NCBI GenBank assembly: GCA_964304625.1 | Contig: OZ199839.1 | Coordinates: forward strand, 11,594,001-11,658,000 | Source: Kudoa neothunni | Lineage: Eukaryota; Cnidaria | Reading direction: 5' to 3' | Length of the DNA: 64,000 bases | Shown: positions 12,432 to 23,553 of the stretch, in pieces | Layout of the letters: every line of letters begins with the position of its first letter | Numbering within the stretch: the stretch's first letter is position 1 | The notes under the pieces: model-generated | Database searches by the model: none | Told to the model about the DNA's origin: nothing | The model's input: only the letters and a program-made list of their open reading frames with translations | Translations under genes and position numbers: made by a program

Positions 12432-13009
12432 CAGGGGTCGGGAGCCTATGACTCGCGAGCCAGATATGGTTCTTTTGATGACAGCGTTTGACTCGCAGAC
12501 AAATTTTCAAATAAAATTTCTTCGTTAAACTCTTTTTATCAAATGCGAAACGTTAACTATGGGAAATCGGTTACTAACTATATTACACATTGCAGCGTGT
12601 GAGTTTTACTGTAATAACAATGTTTGGCTCTACGTATTCATGTGAGCAGTCTTTCTACATCTAAATAACATTAAGACCAAACTACGGTCAAGTTTTAAAG
12701 ATGGAAGTCCCAATGCCTGCATGAAGCTTAATCGTGCCACTAATCAACCAGATTACAAAGCCATCGTGCAAAATCACGCTGAACTAGAAGTAACACTGAT
12801 GATGAAAAAAATTCTTCATTAGATAGCAATAACGTAAAAATGACATTTAAAAGAATTTGGTGACTTATTTTAGTTTAAACTGTTGGAATTATATAAAACG
12901 CACACACGTTCTATTTTTTATTTTAAGGCATGTTGTATGGCTCTCATGGAATAAGATTTAACAATATGCGGCGTAGGTCTCTCTCATCAAAAAAGGTTCC
13001 CAACCCCTG
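12432..13009 (+). mobile_element. hAT relic with 8-bp target duplication
   Basis: The ends are CAGGGGTCGGGAGCC at 12432 and, on the other strand, CAGGGGTTGGGAACC from 13009, the common hAT terminus. Flanking octamers are TCTTGGAC and TCTTAGAT (6 of 8 match). Inside (12610-12830) lies a decayed hAT dimerisation domain: TMFGSTYSCEQSF, then a shifted frame with KLRSSFKDGSPNACMKL and NQPDYKAIVQNHAELE. At 0.58 kb it is an internally deleted copy that kept part of the transposase C-terminus. Confidence 0.85.
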
Positions 13010-13017
13010 TCTTAGAT

Positions 13018-14028
13018 CCCTTCAATATTTCATTCTGAATTATTCGTAGTAAAATATTGATATTTCTCAATTATTTATTAGCCTAGGGACAATTAATTTA
13101 CGCTTTCTCAATGAAAAACTATTAAAATTTTCACAAATACTACATCTAACAGTGATGTATTGGTAGTACATCTTAACAACTATAGTGTTGAATAATTTCT
13201 CGTAGTCATGTACGAGTAAATAATCATTGTCCTGGCATTTAAATTCTATGTAATCCATATTGTATAACAAATGCCAAAAAAGAATATTTATGATTAAATT
13301 TAATTTAACAGTGAAGGAATAATTTTCGAGTATTTTAAAACTATTAATATTACAAAATATGTTAAAATTATAAAATGTATTGTTTAATTGTCACAATTGA
13401 GGTTACACAATTATTAGACTCACTTCGAATTGAGGTTTGGTCTAAATTAAAAATTTTTTTATATAAACTAAATGTTTTCACTCAGTATTTTTTTATACAT
13501 AAAACAATCTTAAATAATTGGAGAGTAAATAACATGAACAAAAGAGTGTTTTTTCTTGGTCACAGACTTCTAAAATTATCTATGATTAATGTTGTTATTC
13601 AACTTTCTTTTAATAAATTACTCTCGAATGTTGTCAATCAATAATAATTTTTATTTAAGGTCGTTACATGAATTAATAAAATGGGATAGATTTACATCCT
13701 ATTTTTATTGCAAGTTGTAATTTTTACTATTACTTATAAATCAAGTGACGAATAATATTCCATTAGAGCTGATCCGAATAATAATTACATTGAAAATAAG
13801 AAGAATATACGAAAGAAATTCCGTATTACCAATAACACTCAGATGCGAAATTTTTAACAGGTAATGTGTTGGTGAGAAAGTGTTAAAGGCGTTTCCAAAA
13901 ATAGGTATTAATTCTCACAGTCTCGCCACTCGGATAGGACGTAGTATATATTTGATAAAGCGTGATGCATACAACAGAGTCAATTGAAGACAACTATGAT
14001 TTAGAGCATACCAGCTATAGAGAGAAAA
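13018..14028. other. upstream region of the sugar transporter; no other gene
   Basis: About 1 kb of AT-rich DNA. The frame at 13375-13644 has no family similarity. A short GC-richer stretch at 13880-13960 precedes the transporter start and may contain its promoter and 5' UTR; no specific element is identifiable. Confidence 0.4.
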
Positions 14029-15863
14029 ATGACAGTATATTTAAACAAAAATAGTTACCTAAGAGTTATTAAAATGGTTTCAGATATTCCAGACTCAAAC
14101 GTGGAAATCAAACCAAAAAGTAATGGACAAGAACATATAAAAGAAACAGAAAAACATTACCTGTGTGTCAAGCATGATTGTAAATCTAAGGCAATGTTTT
14201 TCTGTATAACTTGTTTGTTACTGGGGCCATACCTTATGGGAATAATTGTATCCACTGGTGATGATTTAAGAGTATGTGCTGTTCTATCTATTTATTAGTA
14301 CAATGTGCAATGATATTCTCTATATTAGAGACTACAAAAAGTTTTTCTTTTCCCATTAAAAGACGACTACAAATATTATACGCTTAATAGCCTCTTTCCA
14401 ATATTTGGTGTAATTGGATCATTTTTTAGTGCAATTGTATCAAATTCGTGCGGAAGGTAGCGTTTTAATATTAGTCAGGATGATTCAAAATATTTTTAGA
14501 CAATACACAACCATGTTCTCCACTCAACTAATTATCATCTCCAGTTGTTTCATCCTTATTTCCAACAAGAAATCATTGACCTTGTATTATATTTCAAGAG
14601 CAATTGATGGGTTTGCAATCAGTTCATTAATTGTATCCTCAACTGTTTGGTTGATTGAAATTGTTCCAACGTTTGCCTTAAAATATTACAAGATTCTGAT
14701 ACAGGTCTCCATAAATTTTGGTATACTAACGAATAATCTCGCGTATTGGATACTTTTACAACATGCAAAACCAGATTTTCTGTGCGTCTTACCAATATCC
14801 GTTGGAATAGCATTAACTGTGACAACATTTTGTCTATTCGAAAGCCATAAATACATATATATGCACACGAAAGATAAAGATCAAACCAGAAAGACATTGG
14901 AAAAATTACGCGGAAACTTTAACGTTGATAGAGAATTGAATAGAGTTATCGGTGATATAGATAATCAAAAAGATGCCACAGAAACTCGTATCAAAAAATT
15001 TCTTTCAAACAAACGATATCTTGCCTCGGTGGCCAGTTGGTGTATAATCTCTTTTCTCAAACAAAATTCAGGTATCAACTCAATGATTGGTTTTACACGA
15101 TATTTCCTCGAAAATAAAAATGAAACATCTACCGAAATGTATGCTGGTATTATTGTTGGGGTTGTTGCATTTGTGAGTTCGCTTCTGTTTGTATGTTCAT
15201 ATTCGTTTCAATGGTGGACATCGGTACCGTTTCACTAATCTAAAAATTTGTATTTAGTTCGTGTGGAATATGAAGGCTCCAAGGAAAACACAAATCGAAT
15301 TATCTCTCATGCTGCTCACTATTTTGTCTGCAATATTTTCAATTAGCTATGTGTGGAATGTCGGGTATAAATTCTACTCGGCACTTATATCTTTGTTCGT
15401 GGCTGCGTTCCAGTTTGGTATAGGTAAATGAGAGAACTTAAGCTAATAAATTTATGTTTGAGTGATATTTTAATAGGTCCAACCACTTGGTATATCTGTG
15501 AGGAAATATTTCCTTCCAATTATTTGGCCACTGCACAAGGTTTTTTGTCAATGTTTGGATGGATTGGTGATTCAGTTATCTATCTCATTTTACCAGTTAT
15601 ATTTGTATATATTTTGATCAACACGTCTTTCAACTTTATTTTTGGTTAATTTTGATTAATAAAATTTTTAGTCAAACATACACATGCGAATTTTCTACAT
15701 ATTCACAGGAAACAATCTTATCGCGGTTATTTTTATTTTTTTCTTTATAGAGGAAACATTAAACAAACCGATACAAGAAATTCAACGAGCTTATTTGCAT
15801 CGATGGCAACATGCTTGTTTCGGGTTACGTGTTGGAATTCACGTTACTCATTTCGAAGTTTAA
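14029..15863 (+). CDS. MFS sugar transporter, SLC2/GLUT-like (6 exons, 516 aa)
   Basis: Exons: 14029-14271, 14329-14456, 14500-15190, 15258-15423, 15477-15644, 15709-15863. The introns are 57, 43, 67, 53 and 64 bp, all GT-AG and phase-consistent. The product is a twelve-helix plasma-membrane-type sugar facilitator or symporter. Family landmarks: SNSCGRQY where GLUTs have the RxGRR loop after TM2; ESHKYIYMHTKDKDQTRKT with LEKLRG for the PESPR...KxLxxLRG segment after TM6; LKQNSGINSMIGF for the TM7 QQxSGINxV sugar site; GPTTWYICEEIFP for TM10 GPxPWxxxxEIFP; EETLNKPIQEIQ for the C-terminal PETKGK. Several canonical charged residues have drifted (for example in the TM4-5 loop), so the substrate cannot be told. 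An ATG at 14074 is an alternative start. AATAAA lies at 15951. Confidence 0.88.
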
Positions 15864-17837
15864 ACCAACACCCGCCAAGAGGCATGGTGGGTAGATCTAG
15901 ATTGATTCGATGGAATCAAATCTATTGCTTTCCCTTTATTTTTGTTATCGAATAAATAATATTTAATGGATTAATTAATTTCATAGCTACTATTATTGGA
16001 TTTTATAGACATGAAATTTATTTACTTTTCTTTAAATATATTTAGAATACATTATGTTGGATAAGACTGCATGGATGCTAGCTTGTTTATTTTGAGTTTT
16101 TTTCTACTTTTTAATCTACATTAAGCAATGAATAATATCTAGTCCCCACGTGGACTACCGCCCAAAAGTGTGTATTAAACTTTGCAATCGATAATACGCG
16201 CCAAATTTGATGTGTGCCCATTTATTTTCTGTTGTGTTTTCTTTATTTTTCAACATGTATATTTTACCTTTTATTTAATAGAATAAGCAAAAAAAACATT
16301 ATCAAGATTATTCGGAGAGAAAAATAACTTGCAATTTTTTGTTGTTATCATACTTATTGATACAATATTTATATCGCCTTTAGATTGTGATAAAATTTAG
16401 TGAATAGTCAGTTCTAAACAATTATAAATACTATTACATTTCTTATTCACTTTTTGCGCAATATGAATTTTTTTTTATATTTTCGCCCTTAAATCTTTAT
16501 TTATGTGCATCTACATCATTCTTTTAATTGGCAACTAGCATCGTCTTGAAATAAAATTTATTCTAATTCCCATTTTTAATCGAAATGATCATTTTTTTAA
16601 TAGATATTTCAAAAAACTTTTTCTATTTGTTCGAAAATTCAGCCGTCAGGATTAAAATATTTCCTTTGTTTCCAGGGAAAACAATTTAATCTACGCGGGC
16701 TGGCCGAAAAAGGTGAATATTATTAGCTAGTCACGTGATATGACAGATTGGAAATTTCCCAGTTTTAGTTTTAATTTAAAAATATTTCATTCAATATAAA
16801 TTTTTGAATACGTCGTATTCATAAAAATGCGTATTATCGGTTGCCCTACTGTAATGTTAAATTTAAAAGTGTGACGAAAATTCGCCATTTAACTCTATTA
16901 TATAAAACGAAGGTGGCTGTTCGCATCGTAAATAATATTCAATTGTTAATAGTTGTGTCTATATTTAATTATATCATACCCCTAAAAACGAATCCGTATA
17001 TCAGAAATCACAAAGTTTATCAAATTCAATAAAATTAATTCGAAATGTAATTTGTAAATAAGGGTTGTTGTAAATAACAAATTTTTATAACACGTGTGTA
17101 CATGCCTTCTATGATTAAAATTTATCGTCAAAATAGTCTGCCCTTTTTTATCCTTAAACCTAACATGAATAGGGCTTTAAAATATCGAGTAGCGAGACTT
17201 TTGTTCGTGTATCGAGATATTTTTTGCTAAAAATCGATACTTTTTTAAGCACTATATTATGAAATATATGTATTAAGTAGCATGATCTACGTAAAGCCTT
17301 CAACTTTGTTAATTATAGCTTTATCTTGTTCATAGTTAATATTTAAATAGGTTTTTTTTAATGCAAATTTGTAATCCTTAGAAACTTCCGGATTAATTAC
17401 TGCTTACTATATAATGAAAAAAATGAATTTTAAGTCATATTAGACATAAAAAAATCCTGCTATTGATAGTATAATCTACATGACATTTTACGTATTATTT
17501 TAAAAAATTTCTCTTGTTAGACTTTTAGTTAGGTAAAGAATTTTTAAACATTTATCTATTGTAAATAAAAATACATCTCTTAGTTTGTTCGTGTGTGTTT
17601 GTCAAAAAATACTCATGTGTAAACGATTGTCCTCTCCACTGAGTTTTGCATCCAAATTCTAACTATTTGATAATCAAAGTCGAAATTTTAATAATAAACG
17701 TAAAAGTCATTAAAAATATTAGAATATATTGTTAAGGTCTATTAGATCTTAGTTAACGCAATGGAGGAGAATACGTAATGCAATTTAAAGCAAAAAGTAA
17801 TCGATAAATTGTTATTTTACGTTTCAGTTAATTTCTT
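15864..17837. other. intergenic, no gene seen
   Basis: AT-rich sequence after the transporter, with AATAAA at 15951-15956 as the likely polyadenylation signal. The frame at 16841-17032 has no recognisable similarity. I see no further structured element. Confidence 0.5.
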
Positions 17838-18957
17838 TCAATATCGAGGAGGTGCATGACATTTCCCGCGGAAAGTTTCCGCATATTGATAATAATTCTT
17901 CAAATTATCGGAAGATACAGAATTGGTGGCTTCTTTTATCGTATTTAAGAGATCAATCCCTACCTCTTATATGGCCGTCGCCCCGAAATTTTTGATTTTT
18001 ATTTGGGAAAAAACTTCCTCATAGGGATTTAAGAAAAGGGTTATACCTTGGCAAGTGAACTATTTAATAATCATATTCATCATAAAATCCAATATTGGTA
18101 TGAAAAAAGCGAGCATTATTCATGACGATCGTGAAATCGTCACTTCCCTAAGAATCTCTTTCAATTTTATCAAAAAATCCTTGGAATATCTCATGATTAA
18201 CGTTACTAAAAACCGCCTCACAATGTACTACATTGGTGGACACTCACAGCTAATATCATGGTGGGTATTATCTCCTCAACTGTTCCCTAATAACAGGATT
18301 AGGAGTCTAACTCCTCAACGCTCTTCCATGATTCCTCAATATACGCAGGGTAAAAAGGACTTTCGTCCATAAATATGACGTTATTATATCTCCGATCAAT
18401 GGAGATGCTATGAATACCACTCTACATACACTTTTCGCTCCAATTTAACCGATTCACAGTTTCTACTTTGTGGATTAGATTAGGTCTTGCAAGTTTGAGT
18501 GTCATGTTCAGTGATTTTCAACCATTTCCAAACCGTAGTAGGATGGACGGTCAGGTAAAGTTTTCTTAATCATCGATTTGTAAAGTGATGGTTACAGTCA
18601 ATCCTCTATAAATTTTATCAAGTTGTTCTTCATTTCTGAAGTAAAGGAAGTATGACTGCAATCTCCCTTATTTGCTTTATGGATTTTCTTGAATTTCATA
18701 TAGTCTTCGATTATTCCACAAAGGGTTTGATTTGAGAATGCCAAAAGATTCAGCAACTTTTCGTTGGCTTCTCACCCTTATTTACAACCAAAATCTATCA
18801 CTCTCTTGCGGTTCCTATTAGAATGACTTTGCTGCTTTGACATTCCAACAAACGTGAGTACAATTCGATACAACTCGTCTTATAAGTTCAATTCATGACC
18901 ATAAAAAGGTCCGTTAAGAATGTTTAAAGTTCGACTTTGGATTCAAAACCTGGTATA
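17838..18957 (-). mobile_element. decayed Tc1/mariner (IS630-like) transposase
   Basis: The minus-strand transposase runs from ATG 18843 (MSKQQSHSNRNRKRVIDF) to a stop at 17838. Recognisable pieces are an HTH-end segment (HPTTVWKWLK), RRYNNVIFMDESPFYPAYIE with the first aspartate, FLNPYEEVFSQIKIKNF with the glutamate, and the tail NLKNYYQYAETFRGKCH. Many stops and shifts separate them. A terminus TACCAGGTTTTGAATCC reads inward from about 18955 and resembles the ends of the mariner at 7134-8300, so both may belong to one family. No left terminus was found. Confidence 0.75.
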
Positions 18958-19056
18958 TACTTTATTTTTATAAAGTATGATCCAAATTAAGATATTAAGA
19001 AAAATCTACAGTTTCAGTTTTAAACCTATAAAATCTAACTTATATTAAAACAAATA

Positions 19057-21662
19057 GGTATTTTGTCCAATAATGCCTCCTGTCACAAAATTGATGTATG
19101 CGTGGGGGGATAAAAGGATTATTTTTATTTTTTTTCACTTTGAGCGTTGTGCTCCGAATAAAACAAAAATTACTAACACCAAAACAATATATTTTTTTCA
19201 TATGTAATTAATCATTAATAAAAATTATTTTCTATATTTCACATAATTTGTTTATTTTCCTTGGGTCTACCTTTGGACTTAACTTCATTAACGATAAAAA
19301 TAGGACGATCCTCAAAAGTTTTTCAGCGGTATTTTCATAAAAATACATTCTATTTCTTTCATATTTATTGCAATAATGAGGTAATGTCTTTGAATAAAAT
19401 GGAATATTCATTACCTCCAAGTGCATTATGTGTATGTAACAGTTTTTCCCGCCAGTTCTTTGTTACTGTTAAGGTTATTTTTTCTCTGTTTTCTCAGATT
19501 CCTCACAAGCGGGAATCGATTCATTCAGTTCATCATTCATAATTGAATCAGATGATGTTAGCTTTACTATATCAGTGTCTTGTTTTGAAAAGGAGTCCAA
19601 CGATGTTTGGAGAGGCCAAATTTGTAAGCACCCATCGTGGAATAATAAGTGAATCGATTTTAATGATATGTTTCTTGATCCAAATTTAATAGATGGGCAC
19701 ACGGTAGTTTTATGTTGATGGAAAAAAGGGGGCAATCACAAAACAATGTTCCCTTTAGTTTTAGTAACCATAGCAGAGTTTAGACAACAGGCGGACAAAA
19801 TAATTGGATTTAAGTTCCCACATTGTGATATACTCCTCAGATTTATAATTATCCATAATTTTTTCCACACCATATGGTGGGTAACAACTTAAAAGTTAAT
19901 TAAAAAATTGGATCATCAGATATTTTTAAAGTTTTCATGGATTGTTGTTTTTGTTTGATGGTAAATTCGCTTTCTAATATGCGTACATACCGCAGAATTT
20001 CATCTATTTGGACAGGTAACGAAGATTTTGAGAAGAAATTTTTTAGTTTACCGTGAGCCTGCCTGTTCAAATCTATTATTTGTGTTGGAACCAAAAGTTG
20101 ATGCGTTTTGCCTCAAACATTCGGCCCACATCTCCGGATTTTTCAACCAACATTTAACGAGGTACTAGAAATAATGGTCACTTATTTCCTTGATTTCGTG
20201 TATGTAATAAAGAAATTCCACCCCAAGTTTTGCAATAAATGATCTTTTTTTGAAAGAAGTTTTATTTAGCTCATTGTAAATTGATTATATCCAAGTGATT
20301 TTAATTTTTTCTAATCCAAGAATTTTCAACGTGATAGGAACACAATAATATTCTAGCATTAAGTGGGAATTTCTCCACCGAGTTCATTTTCGTGGAATAC
20401 TTATCAACAAAAACCATTTCTTTGATGGTCACTTCATGCATTAATATACAAAACGAAGACATAACTGTATCAATGGAACCTCGGGATTCGTCATTTACAA
20501 ATGCAAAAAAAGACGGGCCGTGTACGTCCGTACGAATCAACAATAGTGAAATGGGTATCTCGTTTTATTAACTTTGTAGATGGCATCAAAATGTAAAACA
20601 TCACCATGAACCAACACACAATTTTTTCTTATTTTGAGTATTGAAACATAAAATGTTTAATTCGTGCGTATTTTTATTATTTGATAGACATCAAGTAATA
20701 ATTCACCACTGTATTTTTTAGTAAGATTATCCATACCAAACGAATCCCGGGATTCCTTCTTCATGCGATTCTTTAAATTTCGTATTTTTTTAAACTAAAT
20801 GAAATATTGAGATCGGATTCGAGAGTTTCTTTCACTCGTTTATTGTCTGCACCCAAAGTGAAGCATTGTGACAAAGTTCTTTTTAATTCATGAGACACAT
20901 TTTGACTGTGTTTGTAATAACTTACATCATATTTAGGATGATTATGCGTGATGTCATATTTAAGTACACTAAGTGACTCATCCCGAAAAGATATGACAAT
21001 GAATGCAGGACAACCTTTCATCAATGATGAATGGAAATCTTTTAAATATTTGCTTTTGGAGTTTTTTATCTCCATGGGGGAAAAATATATTTGATATATC
21101 TGTAAATTAACGTTTTGTTTTCATCCTGGATGATATCGTTCTTTAGTTTGACACTCCTGTCCACTCTGTTATGTAAATCCAGAACTCTATTTTTTTTAAA
21201 TACAACGTTTTCTCTAATTTTAATACGTTTATAAAGTCATCGAGACATTGTTTCATTTCAGAATATGAATAAAATCGACCGTGAAAGAATCTATGTGTGT
21301 TCTCCGCCTTATCAATGCAATTAATCAGTTAAGCACTCACGTGAATTATTAAAGGATATCTTTTAAATAGATATTTCTAGCCAAATTTAAAAAACTTATC
21401 AATTCCTCAAAACTTTTACTTTTTACAAAAATAGTGGTATAAAATCGTCCAAGATGGTATTATCAACAATTCACATTTTTTTAAATCCAATTACAAACTG
21501 ATGTACTCAAATTATATGAAAAAAATATATTGTTTTTGGTATTAGTGATTTTGATTTTATTATTTGAAGCACAACGCGCAAAATAAAAGAAATAAAAATA
21601 ATCCTTTTATCATCTGCGCATGCACCAGTGTTGTGGCAGGAGACACTATCGTTCAAGATACC
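19057..21662 (-). mobile_element. MULE (Mutator-like) element with long terminal inverted repeats
   Basis: The first ~145 bp (from GGTATTTTGTCCAATAATG at 19057) match the reverse complement of the last ~145 bp (GGTATCTTGAACGATAGTG read inward from 21662). Both share GATAAAAGGATTATTTTTAT and ACAATATATTTTTTTCATAT. Minus-strand coding between 21075 and about 19475 is a decayed MULE transposase. It has a FLYWCH/FAR1-like start (CPAFIVISFRDESLSVLKYD, then THNHPKYDVSYY) and the catalytic part: GPSFFAFVNDESRGS, FVDKYSTKMNSVEKFP, ARILLCSYHVE (the CxxH helix). Several frames are needed. A target duplication was not evident. Confidence 0.85.
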
Positions 21663-21854
21663 TATAGATCAGGCGATAAAGTTAACATCAAATAATCATA
21701 TAACACGGTTTATTGACAATGTACTACATTTCGGGACAATCCGAAACATATTTCAGATGATCCACTTATTAGTCTCGAAATATCGGAGTAATTTTTTGGA
21801 ATTTTCGAATATTGAGATTACTCCAAAACTCGCATTTTAAACCCCTAAACATGA

Positions 21855-22473
21855 TTGTAAACCGAGGTTCCGGTTTTTTCGAAAATAAACATTGTCTTGC
21901 GCGCGCGGTTTTTTTAAAATTTCTACGTAAAGGGATTCTTTACTTGATTAATAGGCGATTTTTTACTATTTATTAAGTAAAATATTTTAATTTATTTCAT
22001 ATAAATTAAAAATGTTGAATATATCAATTAACTAAGAATATGGATACTTAAAGGAAAAACAGTAAATAATTATATCAGTTTTTACAGATCTACAGAGGAG
22101 TAGTCTGATTTTTTAAATAATTGATAATTAATTTATGTTTAATATACATAAAGGTATACGTTCAGATATAGTACGAATTTAAATAAGAACTGGATGCTTA
22201 AAATAAGTGTTTTATAAGAAAAATTTATTAATAAATAACCTAAAAAATATTTTTGTTCTAAATTATTCATTTGTATATATGCTACATTGTATATGTCGTA
22301 CGATGATGGGTACTATTTTTATCCGGAAATATGATTAAATAGTTCTTCCAGTTTCAAGTTACCGAGGTTCCAGATTAATCGAACATTTATCGGAATGTAA
22401 TGTCAATAACATCACAGTAAAATCTAAACTTTTTTCCGGATAACGAGATGTTCGGATAATCGAGGTTCGACTG
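21855..22473. mobile_element. Tigger-type MITE, copy B
   Basis: The right end read inward from 22473 is CAGTCGAACCTCGATTATCC, flanked by TA. The left end (ACCGAGGTTCCGG at 21861) lacks the outermost bases seen in copy A. It is homologous to 3421-4261 but has no nested repeat. It starts only about 190 bp beyond the MULE end. Confidence 0.7.
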
Positions 22474-23553
22474 TATACATTAAATCTAAAAGTTATTTTC
22501 TATAATTTTTTAGAATATAATATATACATTTACTTTGATAATAAAAATAATATTGTCAACACATTTAAGAAAACAACTTCAAATGTTATTTTCATAAGTT
22601 ACAAGCTATACCAGTACCGTTTGGTTACGTGATGATATCGTACAATACAGCCTATACGCTAAGTTATTTAAAGCGATCTATTATAACTTTTGATAAAAAT
22701 TTTATAGTATTATCTATGAATTTAATCAAGTCAAATTTTGGCATACTTTTGCATTCGAATTTATTGTATCACGATATAAATTTTTTTCTCCAACAAAATA
22801 ACAGCTCAAAAATATTCTATTATATATATATATTATATACATATATATATATATTTACATACAAACATATAATTTTTAATAATCTGATCTTAAGGGAAAA
22901 ATTATGATATAAATCCTATTAATTTATGGTGGAAATATTATTTGTCGTATCCATAATTTCATTTTATGTTTGGTGAATGAGGATAAAAACAGATAAACTT
23001 TACGAGAAAATAATTCTTTCTCTAAAATTTGTCAGGTATCGGATAAACCGTTTACATAAATATTTTTTGCACATTGATAATTCTACGTACATGCATATGC
23101 TATTATCATTATTAAATATTGAAAACTATGATTAATTAGATTTGGTGTAATTATTAGGCGAAATAATATAACGAAAATAAAACTAAGCATGTCTGAAAAT
23201 ATTATATATATGATCGAGTTTTTTAGTGTAAAAATAGTTCTTAAAATTATAATTTTACAATTATTAAATTTTTATATCATATAGAGAAGGCTACCTTGAT
23301 AGGGGAAAGTGTTTAACAACAAAGGCACTATCACTATTAGTTAAGAAGAAATTTCCGCGGAGTAAAATATAACAATATTACAACATAATCGAACCCTATT
23401 TTATTTTTGCATTGCGTCATAATATCATAATGTTAATTTTTTAGGATGCAGTTTATATATTTTATCTTAAATTGCTCTGTTAAGTTTGGTAGTGGTATAT
23501 GCAGAGCCTGAGGGATGATGGACGACTTCAGAAATAGCAATTCTGATCAAAAA
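22474..23553. other. intergenic, microsatellite, no gene
   Basis: AT-rich. An imperfect (TA)n tract lies around 22822-22855. No supportable coding sequence before the 3' end of the SLC37 gene. Confidence 0.5.

Noticed and set aside
13375-13644. 89-aa plus-strand frame upstream of the sugar transporter
   Set aside because: AT-rich composition, no domain, no splice context linking it to the gene.
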